Below are positions 10,701 to 21,133 of a stretch of DNA of 64,000 nt, piece by piece (positions within the stretch are counted from its first letter, which is position 1; each line of letters starts with the position of its first letter). The position numbers and the translations under genes were made by a program. The stretch covers positions 3,837,039 through 3,901,038 of the forward strand of contig OZ025877.1 of the NCBI GenBank assembly GCA_964019415.1. Reading direction: 5' to 3'. The notes under the pieces are model-generated. The model worked only from the letters and a program-made list of their open reading frames with translations, was not told the DNA's origin and did not search any database. Source of the DNA: Ianthella basta (taxonomy: Eukaryota; Porifera; Demospongiae; Verongiida; Ianthellidae).

Positions 10701-12707
10701 GTATTAATATGTGGAATACCTGAGACCAAACGCACTAAGAATTGATTGCAAAATAAACTTGAATCAATCAAAATCAAAGCATTCAATTCAATTTTGCAAC
10801 AAATTTCTGCATGATATGACTGATTGTAATCAATTTTTGCATGCAGCACACACAGGTGTTCGCAACTGTGAATTACCTTATCAATTTTATTGGTTCACTT
10901 ACCTTTTATTGTCATCATCATCATCAATCTTCATGGGTTTATCTCCTTTGCAGGAGGTAGTCCAAAAAAACAAGTACAGTATACACAGACATGGAATATA
11001 AAAGACATTGTATAGTTATAATAATATTTATATACAGTCATTGAGTCATTCATCAATAATAGAGAAGTTCTCACACCATCTCTTTCTGGGTCTCCTCCTC
11101 AGTCTCTTTCCCTTTGCTTCTTCCTCATGCACTATCATCACCAACCTGTTGTCTCTCATTTGTTCTAATTTTGTCTTCCACTTCCTGTGCTTCTCCTTTA
11201 CCACCTCAATCAATGCTTCCTGCCCAAGTGCCTTTCTCAACTCCTCATTTCTAGCTCTATCCTTTTTGTGACACCTTGTACTCTTCTTAAACACATCATT
11301 TCAAATGCTTGCAGCTTGCTTACATGTCTCCTCTGCACTGTCCATGTCTCACATCCGTAAAGAAGCATCACCACCACCATTGCATTGAAGACCCGCATTT
11401 TAGTTTTCTTCTGCAATTCTCTTCTCTCCATGCAATACTTCGTTTCTCATTGCTCCCACCACTCTCGCTGCTGCACCAATTCTCTGTTCAATCTAATCAT
11501 TACATATATACACCATCAATATCTCCACTTATCATAACTCCAAACACTTCAACTTGTCCACTTCTTCAACTTTCAACACTTTTTAACAACTTTTATTATG
11601 TCTTGAAAAACACACTAATAACCTGCCATTTACTGAATTGTATTCAGAATTAACTTGCCTGTCATTATTAATATTTAGAATGCAATCTCCTGTAACATTA
11701 CAGGTCCAGGGGACTATTCCGGTGCCACACGCTACAACGTGACCTTCCGTCAAACGGCAATAACTGCTAGGGATGAACCATCATCATTTGCTCAATCTGA
11801 CCCAGTATCCATAGCCATCACTAATGATAACACACTAGAGAAGACAGAGTACATTCAGATGCGCATTGTGAAAACATCTGATTCAATCCGAGTTGTAATT
11901 GGCCGACGCGACACTGCCAGAGTGATCATTACAGATGATGACAGTGAGTTACTAGCATGTATATAATTGTATGTATTCTAGTGCTTAAGCAGCTCACGTT
12001 GCTACATACGTTTAAAAGCATATATTATAGGATAGAAATCGGGAAGTTGCTGCTCCCAATGTACAATGTTAGTAACATTTAAAGGTTTTGCTATAGTACT
12101 AGTACAATACGATTGTGTGGCTGCCGTTCACATGCCTGCATACATGTGCACTTGTTTGCCCATTGAGTTTTCTAAGGAGCACCTGCTCACAGTGTAAATT
12201 ATTAATGTGAATTGAGGAAACCCTACATTGCCCACTAAAAATAAAATGACCACTGTGTGGGATTAAATAAGTATGATTAGGAATTGAATGGAATAGCTTG
12301 GAAGAAGTTGTTTGCATTGATATTGTGTCATGAAGCAATTCAACACCCACCCTACTTACCCAAGGAATGGCCAAAAAGGAGTACTTATATGCATACACTA
12401 GTCATGTTGAAATGCCTTTTGATAAATACATAGAATTGTAAACGAGTGGATGGATATAATTATATGTAGTAAACGTATTCATGCTTACCACTGTAATTAA
12501 CATTAATTATTGTTTGCCATTTTGTTTCTATAGGATCATGCGGTACCCCAAGGTATCTATCATCTGGGCAGAGATATTATTCTGGCACCACTGTTGGGTA
12601 CACAGTCACCTACTACTGTAACGTAGGGTACAGACTAACTGTAGGTAGCTCTAGAAGAACATGTCAGTTGAATGGACAGTGGTCAGGGAGTCACCCAGTT
12701 TGTGAAA
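6548..12707 (+). CDS. Calx-beta x4 plus sushi extracellular protein (5' end missing)
   Basis: Ten exons join in frame: 6548-6727, 7501-7749, 7839-7991, 8062-8286, 8437-8628, 8747-8806, 8886-9104, 10559-10696, 11704-11943 and 12534-12707. Each has AG before and GT after, each is divisible by three, and each begins with the last two bases of a codon (phase 1). The product has four Calx-beta domains ending in IEDDD, IVDDD, ITDDD and ITDDD, which is the calcium-binding edge of the fold, and then one sushi domain. Calx-beta repeats occur in integrin beta-4, Na/Ca exchangers and sponge aggregation factors; an adhesive or matrix role is inferred. No start codon, signal peptide or membrane span was found. 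The message may end soon after (mini-exon at 12838) or run on into the sushi/Ig exons up to 39070. Confidence 0.8.
7839..8286 (+). CDS. Calx-beta domain 2 (two exons)
   Basis: Exons 7839-7991 (153 nt) and 8062-8286 (225 nt) are separated by a 70-bp intron. VSRVSVTEGD opens the domain and IIEIVDDD closes it. A Cys pair (YCKCSH) in the first half is unusual for Calx-beta and could form a disulphide. Confidence 0.8.
8437..9104 (+). CDS. Calx-beta domain 3 (three exons)
   Basis: Exons 8437-8628, 8747-8806 (only 60 nt) and 8886-9104. VRWATEFYEFTEGTVARVEL starts the domain and VVITDDD ends it. The extra intron and the longer middle loop make it the largest of the four. Confidence 0.8.
9105..10558. 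other. 1.45-kb intron between Calx-beta domains 3 and 4
   Basis: A-T rich, no exon seen. Around 9860-9915 a B-box-like ggttcaatacc lies about 40 bases after an A-box-like tggcagccatg, a weak hint of a tRNA-derived SINE. Confidence 0.4.
10559..11943 (+). CDS. Calx-beta domain 4 (two exons)
   Basis: Exons 10559-10696 and 11704-11943 flank a 1-kb intron that holds a LINE fragment. The opening is VQINFNSASYSVLESDGQV, and GDY after the intron with VIITDDD at the end is typical of Calx-beta. Confidence 0.85.
11046..11431 (-). mobile_element. LINE 3' fragment (end of reverse-transcriptase ORF), frameshifted
   Basis: Reading the minus strand, 11431 to about 11237 gives KTKMRVFNAMVVVMLLYGCE followed by TWT and a CLRRVQG block, the C-terminal signature of many LINE polymerases. 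After a frame change in 11237-11294 it continues RNEELRKALGQ to RPRKRWCE. It is truncated at the 5' end and dead, and sits antisense in the intron between the exons of Calx-beta domain 4. Confidence 0.75.
12534..12707 (+). CDS. Sushi/CCP exon A
   Basis: 174-nt symmetric exon. SCGTP, then YYC, RRTCQLNGQWSG and HPVC give the four-cysteine, Trp-containing sushi pattern, a fold that mediates protein binding. It is nearly identical to the exons at 19358, 31461 and 38898. Confidence 0.9.
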
Positions 12708-12837
12708 GTGAGCTGTTGAAGTAACCTCAGCAATTGGTCTAGTTTGAAGCATGCATATAGTCTATTACCAAACTCTCTGTATTTTTGAATGGTAAATGTC
12801 AGATGTTCCAATAACCATAAATTTGTGTCTTCTTCAG

Positions 12838-12875
12838 TGGCGGATACAATTAATACAAGAGCTGAATGGCTGTAG
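12838..12875 (+). CDS. Candidate short terminal exon after sushi A
   Basis: The acceptor tgtcttcttcag is followed in the right phase by a frame that reads MADTINTRAEWL and then TAG, joined to the last base of exon 12534-12707. A poly(A) signal lies at 13189. The same sequence follows sushi D at 39200-39237. This would make the Calx-beta gene end here, but it is a prediction only. Confidence 0.4.
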
Positions 12876-12892
12876 GCTACATACGTGGGTGG

Positions 12893-13023
12893 GAAAGAAA
12901 GTTATGACATCTTAATTAGCATTTCTGAACATGTCATTAGATTAGTCAGTGCCCGGCTTGGGAGTTTCAAAGGAGGCTCTGCAGGACGGAGCACGCCCAC
13001 ATCAGTATATAAGGAGGGCTGCT
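12893..13023 (-). mobile_element. Partial inverted copy of the element at 13221-13560
   Basis: From about ttaattagcatttctg to ataaggaggg this is the reverse complement, with substitutions, of 13392-13525. Confidence 0.6.
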
Positions 13024-13188
13024 TCTAGAATTACATACGATATATTACCTGTGATTCTGATTTATTCATCTTGTCCTGTATATAGCTTTACTCTTCAACT
13101 GTTTGTGGATGTGAGGTAGTGTGAAAAGCATAGTCCACCCCATTACTGTTGAAGATTTACGAATGACTGCATTCTCTTGTATATAAAC

Positions 13189-13194
13189 AATAAA
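13189..13194 (+). other. AATAAA polyadenylation signal
   Basis: It lies 314 bases after the TAG of the candidate mini-exon. The tandem-duplicated copy of this segment has the same signal at 14363-14368. Confidence 0.4.
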
Positions 13195-13220
13195 GCACGT
13201 TTCAATAATACAGAAATATT

Positions 13221-13560
13221 CAAAGATTTACCATGGTGACACGAATGAAAGATAACATTCAGAACTACACATGGTAAGGAAAGAAGGGGGGAAGAGAAAA
13301 ATGGCAGTGAACTGGACCAGCACCGGCAACCTCCAGATCTTTAGCCGACCCTTTAGCAGCCAGGTCACTGGTCACCGCCAACAGCCACTGATCCATTCCC
13401 TCCTTATAAAATGATGTGGGCGGGCTCTATCCAAAGCCTCCTTTGAAACTCCCACACCAGGCACTGACTAATCAGTGACACTCAGAAATGCTAACTAAGA
13501 TGGATTCTTTCTCTTCCCCCTTCTTTCCTTACCATGTGCAGTTCTGAACATTATCTTTCA
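13221..13560. mobile_element. Non-autonomous element with about 53-bp inverted repeats
   Basis: The arms 13246-13299 and 13508-13560 (tgaaagataacattcagaac ... ttatctttca) match with few differences. The direct repeat atacagaaatatt stands on both sides (13208-13220 and 13561-13573). The paralogous segment near 14390 has one such site and no element, so this is an insertion made after the tandem duplication. Confidence 0.7.
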
Positions 13561-13739
13561 ATACAGAAATATTGAAGCGATTTTTATTCTATACATTCAT
13601 GAAACTATTTAAGTGGTCACAAGTACTACTAAGTATTCATCATGATCAGGTAGTTCTATAGCTACTCAAATTTATGTGATAATGTTGTATAGTTATGTGT
13701 ATAAATATTCGTTGTATCACTTAATATTCTGCTATATAG

Positions 13740-13913
13740 TTGTCAGATGCAGTGTGCCCTCCGCACCAAGTAATGGTCAGCGTACTTACAGAGGGAGGAA
13801 CTACAATGACAGAGTCGCCTTCAGCTGCAACACTGGATACCGCCTGAGAGGAAGCAGCTCTAGGACCTGTCAGTCCAATAGACGGTGGTCAGGAACACAG
13901 CCAACTTGTGACA
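13740..13913 (+). CDS. Sushi/CCP exon 2
   Basis: 174-nt phase 1-1 exon. RCSVPSAPSNGQ, FSCNTGY, RTCQSNRRWSG and PTC form the sushi pattern. It is paralogous to 14543-14716 and differs in type from sushi A (an RGRNYNDRV loop in place of SGTTVGY). The product is presumably one more binding domain of the same extracellular protein or of a splice variant. Confidence 0.85.
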
Positions 13914-14542
13914 GTAAGTAATGAAACACTTTATGTGTGGATAGTCCAGGAATCCAATCTGCTACCACCAGCACTAATAGATAGAGAGCTATATACCTGG
14001 TTTTGTAACTGGGTAATTGAGAGCAATCCATGGAGTTGAACAAGCGGGCAATAGGAACCTACCTATATACCTTCTCCAGGATTTGGTTTAATCCATACAG
14101 AGATAGAATGCATTGCAATTGTTAATCGTGACCATCTCATTGTGAACAATGTTTTCAGTATAGTCATGTATCTAACTTTTATAATGGTAGCTGCTCTTAG
14201 AATTACATACTACTATATTACCTGTGATTCTGATTTGTTTATCTTGTCCTGTAGCTTTACTCTTCAAATGTTTGTGGATGTGAGGTAGTGTGAAAATTAT
14301 AGTCCACCTCGTTACGTTACTGTTGAAGATTTACAAATGACCATATTCTTTTGTTTATAAACAATAAAGCACATTTCAATAATACAGAAATGTAATAGTG
14401 AAGCTATATTCATGAACTATTAAAGTGGTCACAAGTACTACTTAATATTCTGGAAGTTCTATAGGTACACAAATTCATGTAATAGTGTTGCATAATTATG
14501 TATATAAATATTCATTGTATCACTTAATATTCTGCTATATAG

Positions 14543-14716
14543 TTGTCAGATGCAGTTCCCCCTACGCACCAAGTAATGTAAAGCGTACTTACAGAGGGAG
14601 GAACTACAATGATACAGTCAACTTCCACTGCAAGACTGGATACCTCCTGAGAGGAAGCAGCTCCAGGACCTGTCAGGCTAATGGACAGTGGTCAGGAACA
14701 CAGCCTACATGTGTCA
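14543..14716 (+). CDS. Sushi/CCP exon 3
   Basis: 174-nt phase 1-1 exon. RCSSPYAPSN, FHCKTGY, RTCQANGQWSG and PTC. It is the tandem duplicate of exon 13740-13913 and keeps all four cysteines. Confidence 0.85.
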
Positions 14717-15046
14717 GTAAGTGATGACACACTTTATGTGTGGATAGAAAGAGAGCTATCTGGTTTTATTACTGGGTAATTGAGAGCAATCTGGTTTTAT
14801 TACTGGGTAATTGAGAGCAATCCAGTTGGGCAAACGGGCAAAATGGAGCTACAGGTTTCAGCCTGTGCACAGTGTTGCTGAACTGGGTAACTGATGCATG
14901 CAATTGCCCAACTTGCACCATTCTTGGTATTACCACACAATCCATTGTTCATCCCCAGAAATTATTCTCTTTGGACTTTCCCAAAATAGCACGCATGCAC
15001 TGTATGGTAGTTATAGGCAACTACTGTTATCAGCAACATTGATGTT

Positions 15047-16005
15047 ATGAGAAATTGGAATATGTGGAGTACACTCACCTGTACAACTAGAAGCCTTGTT
15101 CAGAAAAGTTTCAATTATGTACTAAAAAGCTGCATCAGGAGCAAAGTTAGAATTCTTGAAGAACAAGTATTTCGTGTTAACAACTCGTGTGGGTTCTGCC
15201 CCAACTCAAATTACTTGCTACCTCTGTCCGCTGCTGTGTTACATGGACTTAGCAACGGAGAAAGGAGCATCCAGCTGGCTCAGTGTTCTCTCGATTGAGC
15301 AGTTTGGCTTCCTTCTACATAAGGGAACATTCCAGGATGCCGTTGCCTGAATTGCGGTATGGATGGCAGTTACCCAATGTCCCAAACATGACATTGTGTG
15401 TTTGTGGCAAGAACCTGAGTGTTGACCATGCCTTCACCTGGCCCACTGGTAGACTACCAATGCTGAGGCATAACAACATCAGGGACCTTACCGCTGATCG
15501 TATGGCAATGTTTGCACTTGCAGAACCGGAGCTACAACCCCTGTCTGTCGAAGCACTAGCTGCAAAGAAGATCTGCTAACTGTCTAGATGTTGCCAGAGT
15601 AGACATCAGAGTTGAGAGGTTCTGGGAGTGGTCACAAAATGCATTTAGTGTAAGAGTCTTCAAATCCCTTAGCACCAAGTAACCATTATTGAAGCCTTTC
15701 TGCCACATGACGCGAGCATGAGAAGCTAAGAAGAGCCTAAGAACAGCGGATCTGAGAAGCGGAACACAGTTCCTTTACACCCATTGTCATGTTAGCAACA
15801 GGGGATGGGCAATGCAGCACAAGTAAAATTCAAGAGAATGGTGTCAATGCTTGCAGCAATATGTGACCATGCATCCCAACAGCAAAGTGCTGAATGCAGT
15901 ATGATGCATGCTCTATTTCTCATTGTTGAAATCCCAAATCAGGTGCATCAGGGGCTCAAGATCGACTGTGGGTTACACAATCAAGACCCTGATTTGCATG
16001 ATTGC
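15047..16005 (+). mobile_element. Retroelement C-terminal relic, unit A
   Basis: Broken frames still show ATEKGASSWLSVLSIEQFGF, then CVCGKNLSVDHAF ... LRHNNIRDLTADRM, ELQPLS, and near 15830 RMVSMLAA. From family knowledge, a Cys-rich CxC...H motif followed by RHN-IRD-LTA occurs after the reverse transcriptase in a class of invertebrate retroelements. The last Cys of the finger is Trp here. Several frameshifts; pseudogene. Confidence 0.65.
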
Positions 16006-16308
16006 TAGTGAGGGGCATGTTCCTTTAATCTAACTTGCTCCTCTCTGTGATCTAATTAATTAACTGCACTCTATCTTTTTAACACTTTTACTTCAATGTA
16101 TACATGACTGCATTTTGCGTGGAATAGGCATTGCGTATGTGTGCCTAGTATTGTTATCCATTATTATCATTATTAATATTAGTTCAATGTCAATGCTGCA
16201 GTTATATAACTCCAGTTTATGTATTATCTAAACATACATACATACATACATATATACCACTGGAAACATAACACAAAGACATACAATAAAATGTCAAAAT
16301 GGGCAGCC

Positions 16309-16395
16309 CCCCCAAAAAGTTTGCACTGGGGTTTGAACCTGTAACATTGGATTGCTAATCACCCACTCTACACTGTGTGGGCCAGTGCCAATGTG
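16309..16395 (-). repeat. tRNA-like SINE head, unit A
   Basis: On the minus strand, a B-box-like ggttcaaacccc stands about 30 bases after gtgtagagtgggtgattagc, resembling the A and B boxes of a tRNA promoter. Copies at 23255-23335 and 35138-35222 belong to the same duplicated block and are more worn. Confidence 0.4.
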
Positions 16396-16957
16396 CATAC
16401 CGGTATAACTGACACATTCTTGCTAATTGAATGTCATTCTTCCATTTTTGCCCTGTACGTATCTCTGGCATTCTGGTGCAAATTAGGGATCGAATGCTGT
16501 TAATGCCATAGACCTGGTCATGTCCATCAGCTAGCATGACCATGCACACCCTTTAGTATTTCAATTGATACTTCACCATCTATCTGGTCAAATGTCTCAC
16601 ACATTATGTGTTATCCTGTTGATTTATCTTAGCCTTGGCCATCAATTTGCATGAGAATGAGAGCCTAAAATTTATTTTATTCACTTAATATCTTCAAAAT
16701 TTATGAACACTTTTTCCCTGTGGGCTCCATAAAATTATAGTCTACCTGAAATATATTTTACTTTTAACTATTATATGTATTTACAACATTGCCATGGATC
16801 TCCCTAGCATTGTAATGGACTGATCTGCATGTTGACATGTGTTGGCTGTATGTGCATGGTTGTGATCATATATATCAGTATGATGTCAGGTAGGAACTGC
16901 TTTGGGGATAGTAGGAAGCTCATGATCACCCTCTGTTTTCTGCTTCTATATACTTAG

Positions 16958-17520
16958 GAAGTAGTAACCCTATCATATCAACAACTCAGAATGGCTCGGC
17001 AGTNNNNNNNNNNNNNNNNNNNNNNNNNNNNNNNNNNNNNNNNNNNNNNNNNNNNNNNNNNNNNNNNNNNNNNNNNNNNNNNNNNNNNNNNNNNNNNNNN
17101 NNNNNNNNNNNNNNNNNNNNNNNNNNNNNNNNNNNNNNNNNNNNNNNNNNNNNNNNNNNNNNNNNNNNNNNNNNNNNNNNNNNNNNNNNNNNNNNNNNNN
17201 NNNGGCAGTAAATGGATCACTGGTGTTTTATACTAACCAGTCCGTCAGTATTTGGTGTAGAGCTGCAAATACTGCAGGTTCCACTCAATTGCAAGGACTT
17301 TTCTGGAGAGACAACAATGGCACTCGCTTACACAGCAGAGGACATCTGGACAACCTTAACACTGATGTGTACATTGAAAAATTTGCTGGAAACATATACT
17401 CCTACAGTTCTATTTGGATTAGAGTTCTTCATTTCAATAGCATACAGCCTTCTTATACTGGGGTCTACCAGTGCACTGCTAATTACAATGGGTTTTACAC
17501 AAATGAAACTGTGGAAATAG
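16958..17520 (+). CDS. Ig-like domain exon, unit A (interrupted by assembly gap)
   Basis: The exon reads SSNPIISTTQNGSAV before the gap and NGSLVFYTNQSVSIWCRAAN after it, then LQGLFW, SSIWIRVLHF and YTGVYQCTAN. The Cys, Trp and YxC motif mark an Ig-like fold. Several N-x-S/T sites suggest a secreted or surface protein. Known bases are 46 + 317 = 363; the flanks share ggcagt, and 363 - 6 = 357, exactly the length of the paralogous exons at 23902 and 35785. Confidence 0.85.
17004..17203. other. Assembly gap of exactly 200 N
   Basis: A placeholder gap inside the Ig exon. Bases on both sides overlap by ggcagt and the paralogs show no sequence between, so the real gap length is zero. Confidence 0.95.
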
Positions 17521-18044
17521 GTAGGTGAATAGGTAGCTACATACTGTGCTGTAGTACGTACAACCATAATAGCTAGCTAGCTACATGTATCCAGGACCTT
17601 TGTGAGGCATCACTCCATGAATTTAACCTATTAAATCACAAAATGCGTAGTATATAATGAAATGAACTCCATCCTTGCCCCCTGGAACAACATGTATACA
17701 CTGTATTTATGACAAGGCTCATTCAAGCAATGGTGATCATAATGGGAATTCTTAGGTCCCTATGCAAAATTGATTCAAATTGTAGCTTAGGTAGAACTAG
17801 TGATTCAAATCAGTGATCGCCTTGGGATTGCATTTACCACAAGAGCTTTGCCAATTTAGTCCCATTCACAATACTGGTGGGTATTTATACTGTAGGTTAA
17901 TTAGGGCATGCTTCATACACTCACATTTCATGTGTTGCCATATGCTCATTTGTGTTAGCACTTGCATGGTTCCTTGTACAAGGTCGGATCCTAATTAAGA
18001 ATTTGGTCTAAAACAAATGCTTGAAATTTTCCATACCAAGCCAG

Positions 18045-18161
18045 GTATACCAAGCGGATGCTCAAGAGTGCCTCCAAATCTCCCAGGCAATGTGCTCCAT
18101 TGTCGAGGCAAAGGCAACTTGCTGAATTCCACCACAGTACATCTTATTGCATCTTCCATTG
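18045..18161 (+). CDS. Linker exon between Ig and variant sushi, unit A
   Basis: 117 nt, phase 1-1, with an acceptor ending ccag and donor gtgcgt. It encodes IPSGCSRVPPNLPGNVLHC, RGKGNLLNSTTV and so on: two cysteines, a Pro-rich start and one glycosylation site. No family is recognised. The copies in units B and C have stops and an 8-nt length change, so only this one is open. Confidence 0.5.
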
Positions 18162-18958
18162 GTGCGTGTAACAAGATTTAAAAAGCTACGCATAAGCCTG
18201 AAACGGCCTCTTAAATTTTGTTAGACCACGATCATATAATTAATGAAGGTGTGAAATGACAGCCACAAACACAAGATAATTGGTAGTTGACTATGGAAAA
18301 TCGTCAGATATCTCTCCCTTAGGACTTTTGCGTCCACTCACGTGCTTGCTAATAAGAAAGGGTTCAAAGTATGGGTCATTCTCCTTGTTCCTTACCAAAT
18401 CGCAGAGAGGCCTAGGCTCGCAATCATTGTCAGTGTAGCGGGACTGCTGGCCATCCTTGTCAGCGAGACACTGCATGCTTTCCATTGGCCTTCTCTAGAG
18501 TAAGATGTCACTAGATACATAGCTGAATTTATCTGAAACATCACTCGGTTGCATGTTTCGTCCACAGTGACACTTTATACATAGCACAAGTTGCTCCCAT
18601 TTCACAAATCCAGTCACATTAAAGGTCATGTTAAAGGTGAATTTACAACATTTCCCTCAGGTACCATATGCATGTCCCTCCAATCAATTTTATACTGTTT
18701 ACTGATGCCCCATCAGTGTCCATCACGTTATTGGTTCTCAAATTGTAATAAGCCATAATTAATTGCTCAGAGGAGAAAGGAAAAAAGCACATGATGTTTA
18801 TGCGAGGTTAGTTTCGATTAAGTGTCATTCAGACAGTTATCTTGAAAACAACCATGCTGAAAATGTACTATTGTCAAATGCATTGTAATCACTGTGTGCA
18901 CAGATATATACAGCAATGCCTTTGCATTGCTATAATAAATATTATATCTTGTCTTTAG
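18162..18958. other. Intron, unit A
   Basis: Conserved between the three units. It holds a 64-codon minus-strand frame (18291-18485) that is broken in the other two copies. No exon on the plus strand. Confidence 0.5.
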
Positions 18959-19168
18959 GAAATGTTACACTATGTCCAAAGGAACAACTTTCTGTTCAAG
19001 GAAATGGTTCAGTCAACTGTACTCGGAGTGATATTGGTCTAAAATGCAACGTGACATGCAAGAATGGGTTCACGTTTGGAACCTCTGTGAATATTTCTCA
19101 CCATATTTACTGCCGTGATGGTGTGTGGGACTATTGGCAAGAAGGAAAAGAATTTCCTGACTGTCAAA
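18959..19168 (+). CDS. Variant sushi-like exon, unit A
   Basis: 210 nt, phase 1-1. LCPKEQLSVQGNGSVNC, then GLKCNVTCKNGFTF, YCRDGVWDYW and FPDC give a Cys pattern like a sushi domain with a GNGSVNC insertion and a Trp before the last Cys. Copies occur at 31056 and 38501, and a divergent one at 52178 in the DSL/VWA gene. A ligand-binding extracellular role is inferred. Confidence 0.8.
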
Positions 19169-19357
19169 GTGAGTGTATTCAGTGTCAGATTAGCACAGTA
19201 ATGGTGAAGAGATAATGAACTGGCAGCAGTCATTATGTGCAATAGTTAATTAGTGGTGACTAAGAAGTGAATGGATTGTTTATAATTATACAATTCATAC
19301 ATACCACTGTAATTAATGAAAAATTAATTAATTTTGATTGCCTTTCTGTGTCTATAG

Positions 19358-19531
19358 GATCATGCGGTACCCCAAAGTATCTATCATATGGGCAGAGATA
19401 TTATTCTGGCACCACCGTTGGGTACACAGTCACCTACTACTGTAACACAGGGTACAGACTGGCTGCAGGTAACTCTAGAAGAACATGTCAGTTGAATGGA
19501 CAGTGGTCAGGGAGTCACCCAGTTTGTGCAA
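19358..19531 (+). CDS. Sushi/CCP exon, end of unit A
   Basis: 174 nt, phase 1-1. SCGTPKYLSYGQRYYSGTTV, YYCNTGYRL, RRTCQLNGQWSG and HPVC. Nearly identical to sushi A, with all four cysteines and the Trp kept. Confidence 0.9.
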
Positions 19532-19713
19532 GTGAGCTGTTGAAGTAACCTCAGCAAATAGTCTTGTTTTGTAGCGTGCATATAGTTTATTGCCAAACTC
19601 TGGTATTTTTGAATGGTAAATGTCGTATCCCTCGGGTTCGCAGGGACCTCAGACAATCTTTTCAAACAAGGCAGCAACTCGCCAAGACAGAGTTCATGAT
19701 GAAAACCACAAAA

Positions 19714-21133
19714 CTCATTAACCAACTGCACATGCGTAATCATATTCATGCAGTGTACAAAACTAACTACATAATACAAACATGCAACATACACTACAAC
19801 TCCTTCCCCCTTAAAATTACAAGTGGGTAAACATGTGATCACAACTCAACAATCACGTCACCACATGCAATAGTCAAAGAAGTTACAACAGTCCGGGACA
19901 GTAACGATCAGGTTCCGTCCTGTGTCGTCAAGGATAACGGTGAGATGACACAGCTGGTTGCGTTGTCTGTGTCGTGGCTGGCTGTGATGCCGTTGCACTG
20001 TTATCCAACGTACCCTCACACTGCGAGGGCTGTACTGATGTTTCACCATTAGAAGCATCGTCCACTGGGAACTCCACTCCAGGCAACTCAGAATTTGACT
20101 GCTCTGTCTCAGGCAACGCTTGACTCTACCTGGGCCTCATGTGATCCTGATGTCGCCTGAACAATCGACCATCTGTTCCACAGATCAGACAGGAAACAGA
20201 ACTTGTATGCTTGACTACTCTACCCGGCAGCCACATCTGTCCTCTACCAATGTTTCTCGCATACACCTCTTCTCCCTTCCGGAATAGGTGAGGATGCGTG
20301 ACAACATCATGATTAACCTTCTGTTGCAGCTGCATGTTTACCTTCAACACGTTCTGCAGTGTTTGGTCTGACTAAGTCTAACTTTGATCATGGTCTTCTC
20401 CCCAACAACAGCTCAGCTGGAAAGATGCCGGTAGTGCCTTGGGGGGTCAGGCGATAGGCAAACAAGACTTTTGCCAATCGTGCACTCAGAGTACCTTGAG
20501 TGACTTTCTTCAATCCATGCTTGACAATTTGGACAGCACGTTCTGCCAACCCGTTTGACGCAGGGTGGTATGGTGCTGATGTTAAAAGCCTGCTTCCATT
20601 CATCTTTAGGAACAGTTTAAATTCATCACTGGTGAAACACGTGCCATTATCAGTCACTACTGTCTCAGGTACACCAAACTGAGCAAAGACTTGTCTCAGA
20701 CACTCCACTGTGGCACTTGATGTGGCAGATGTATTACAAAATGCCTCAATCCACTTCAAGTGGGCATCAATCAGGATTAGAAACATTCTGCCCAGGAAAG
20801 GACTTGCATAATCCAGGTGGATTCTTGCCCAAGGTCGTGTGGGCCATTTCCATGGTTGCATCAGAGTCTCTGGAGGTGCTGACTGATTCAGCTGACACTC
20901 CTGACAGGTGTGTACACACTCCTCAATCTCCTTGTCAACCCCCAGCCACCACACGTACATCCTGGCAAGTGACTTCATCATCGTCATTCCTGGATGTCCC
21001 TCATGTAGCTCCTGCAGGACCATCTCTCTGGCTTGCTTTGACACAACCACCCGCGAATCCCACAAGATGCAGCCCTCATGTACTGACAACTGACCTCTCT
21101 TGGATGAAATAGTTGCAAACTTACGGTCACCTT
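19714..21133 (-). mobile_element. Truncated Gypsy-type pol fragment inserted in unit B
   Basis: The minus strand from 21089 to 20388 encodes a retroviral-type integrase: H-H-C-C zinc finger (HEGHPG ... CQEC), IHLDYASP, VTDNGTCF and SNGLAERAV (the DDE triad). A TGA follows at 20388, a frame change near 20345, TAG at 20126-20128 and TGA at 19928-19930. The purine-rich tract (plus-strand complement 19797-19815) is kept. Gag, protease and RT are missing. Unit C (near 31822) shows the empty site, where accacaaaac joins directly to ttggtctgg. Confidence 0.8.

Larger units (their letters stand above)
13018..14750. repeat. Tandem duplication carrying one sushi exon per copy
   Basis: Copy 1 (about 13018-13930) and copy 2 (about 14188-14750) align from agaattacatac through tttgtggatgtgaggtagtg and the aataaagcac signal, the acceptor and the sushi exon, to the following intron. 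The main difference is a 340-bp insertion in copy 1 (13221-13560). Confidence 0.8.
14852..16957. repeat. Unit A of a triplicated block, non-coding part
   Basis: From aggtttcagcctgtg at 14852 this segment aligns with 21171 onward (unit B) and 31859 onward (unit C). It holds the retroelement relic, a tRNA-like repeat and the intron before the Ig exon. It lacks the (TA)n-bounded insertion found in units B and C. Confidence 0.8.

Noticed and set aside
18291..18485. 64-codon minus-strand frame conserved in three units
   Set aside because: Broken in units B and C, no family recognised; conservation is explained by the segmental duplication.
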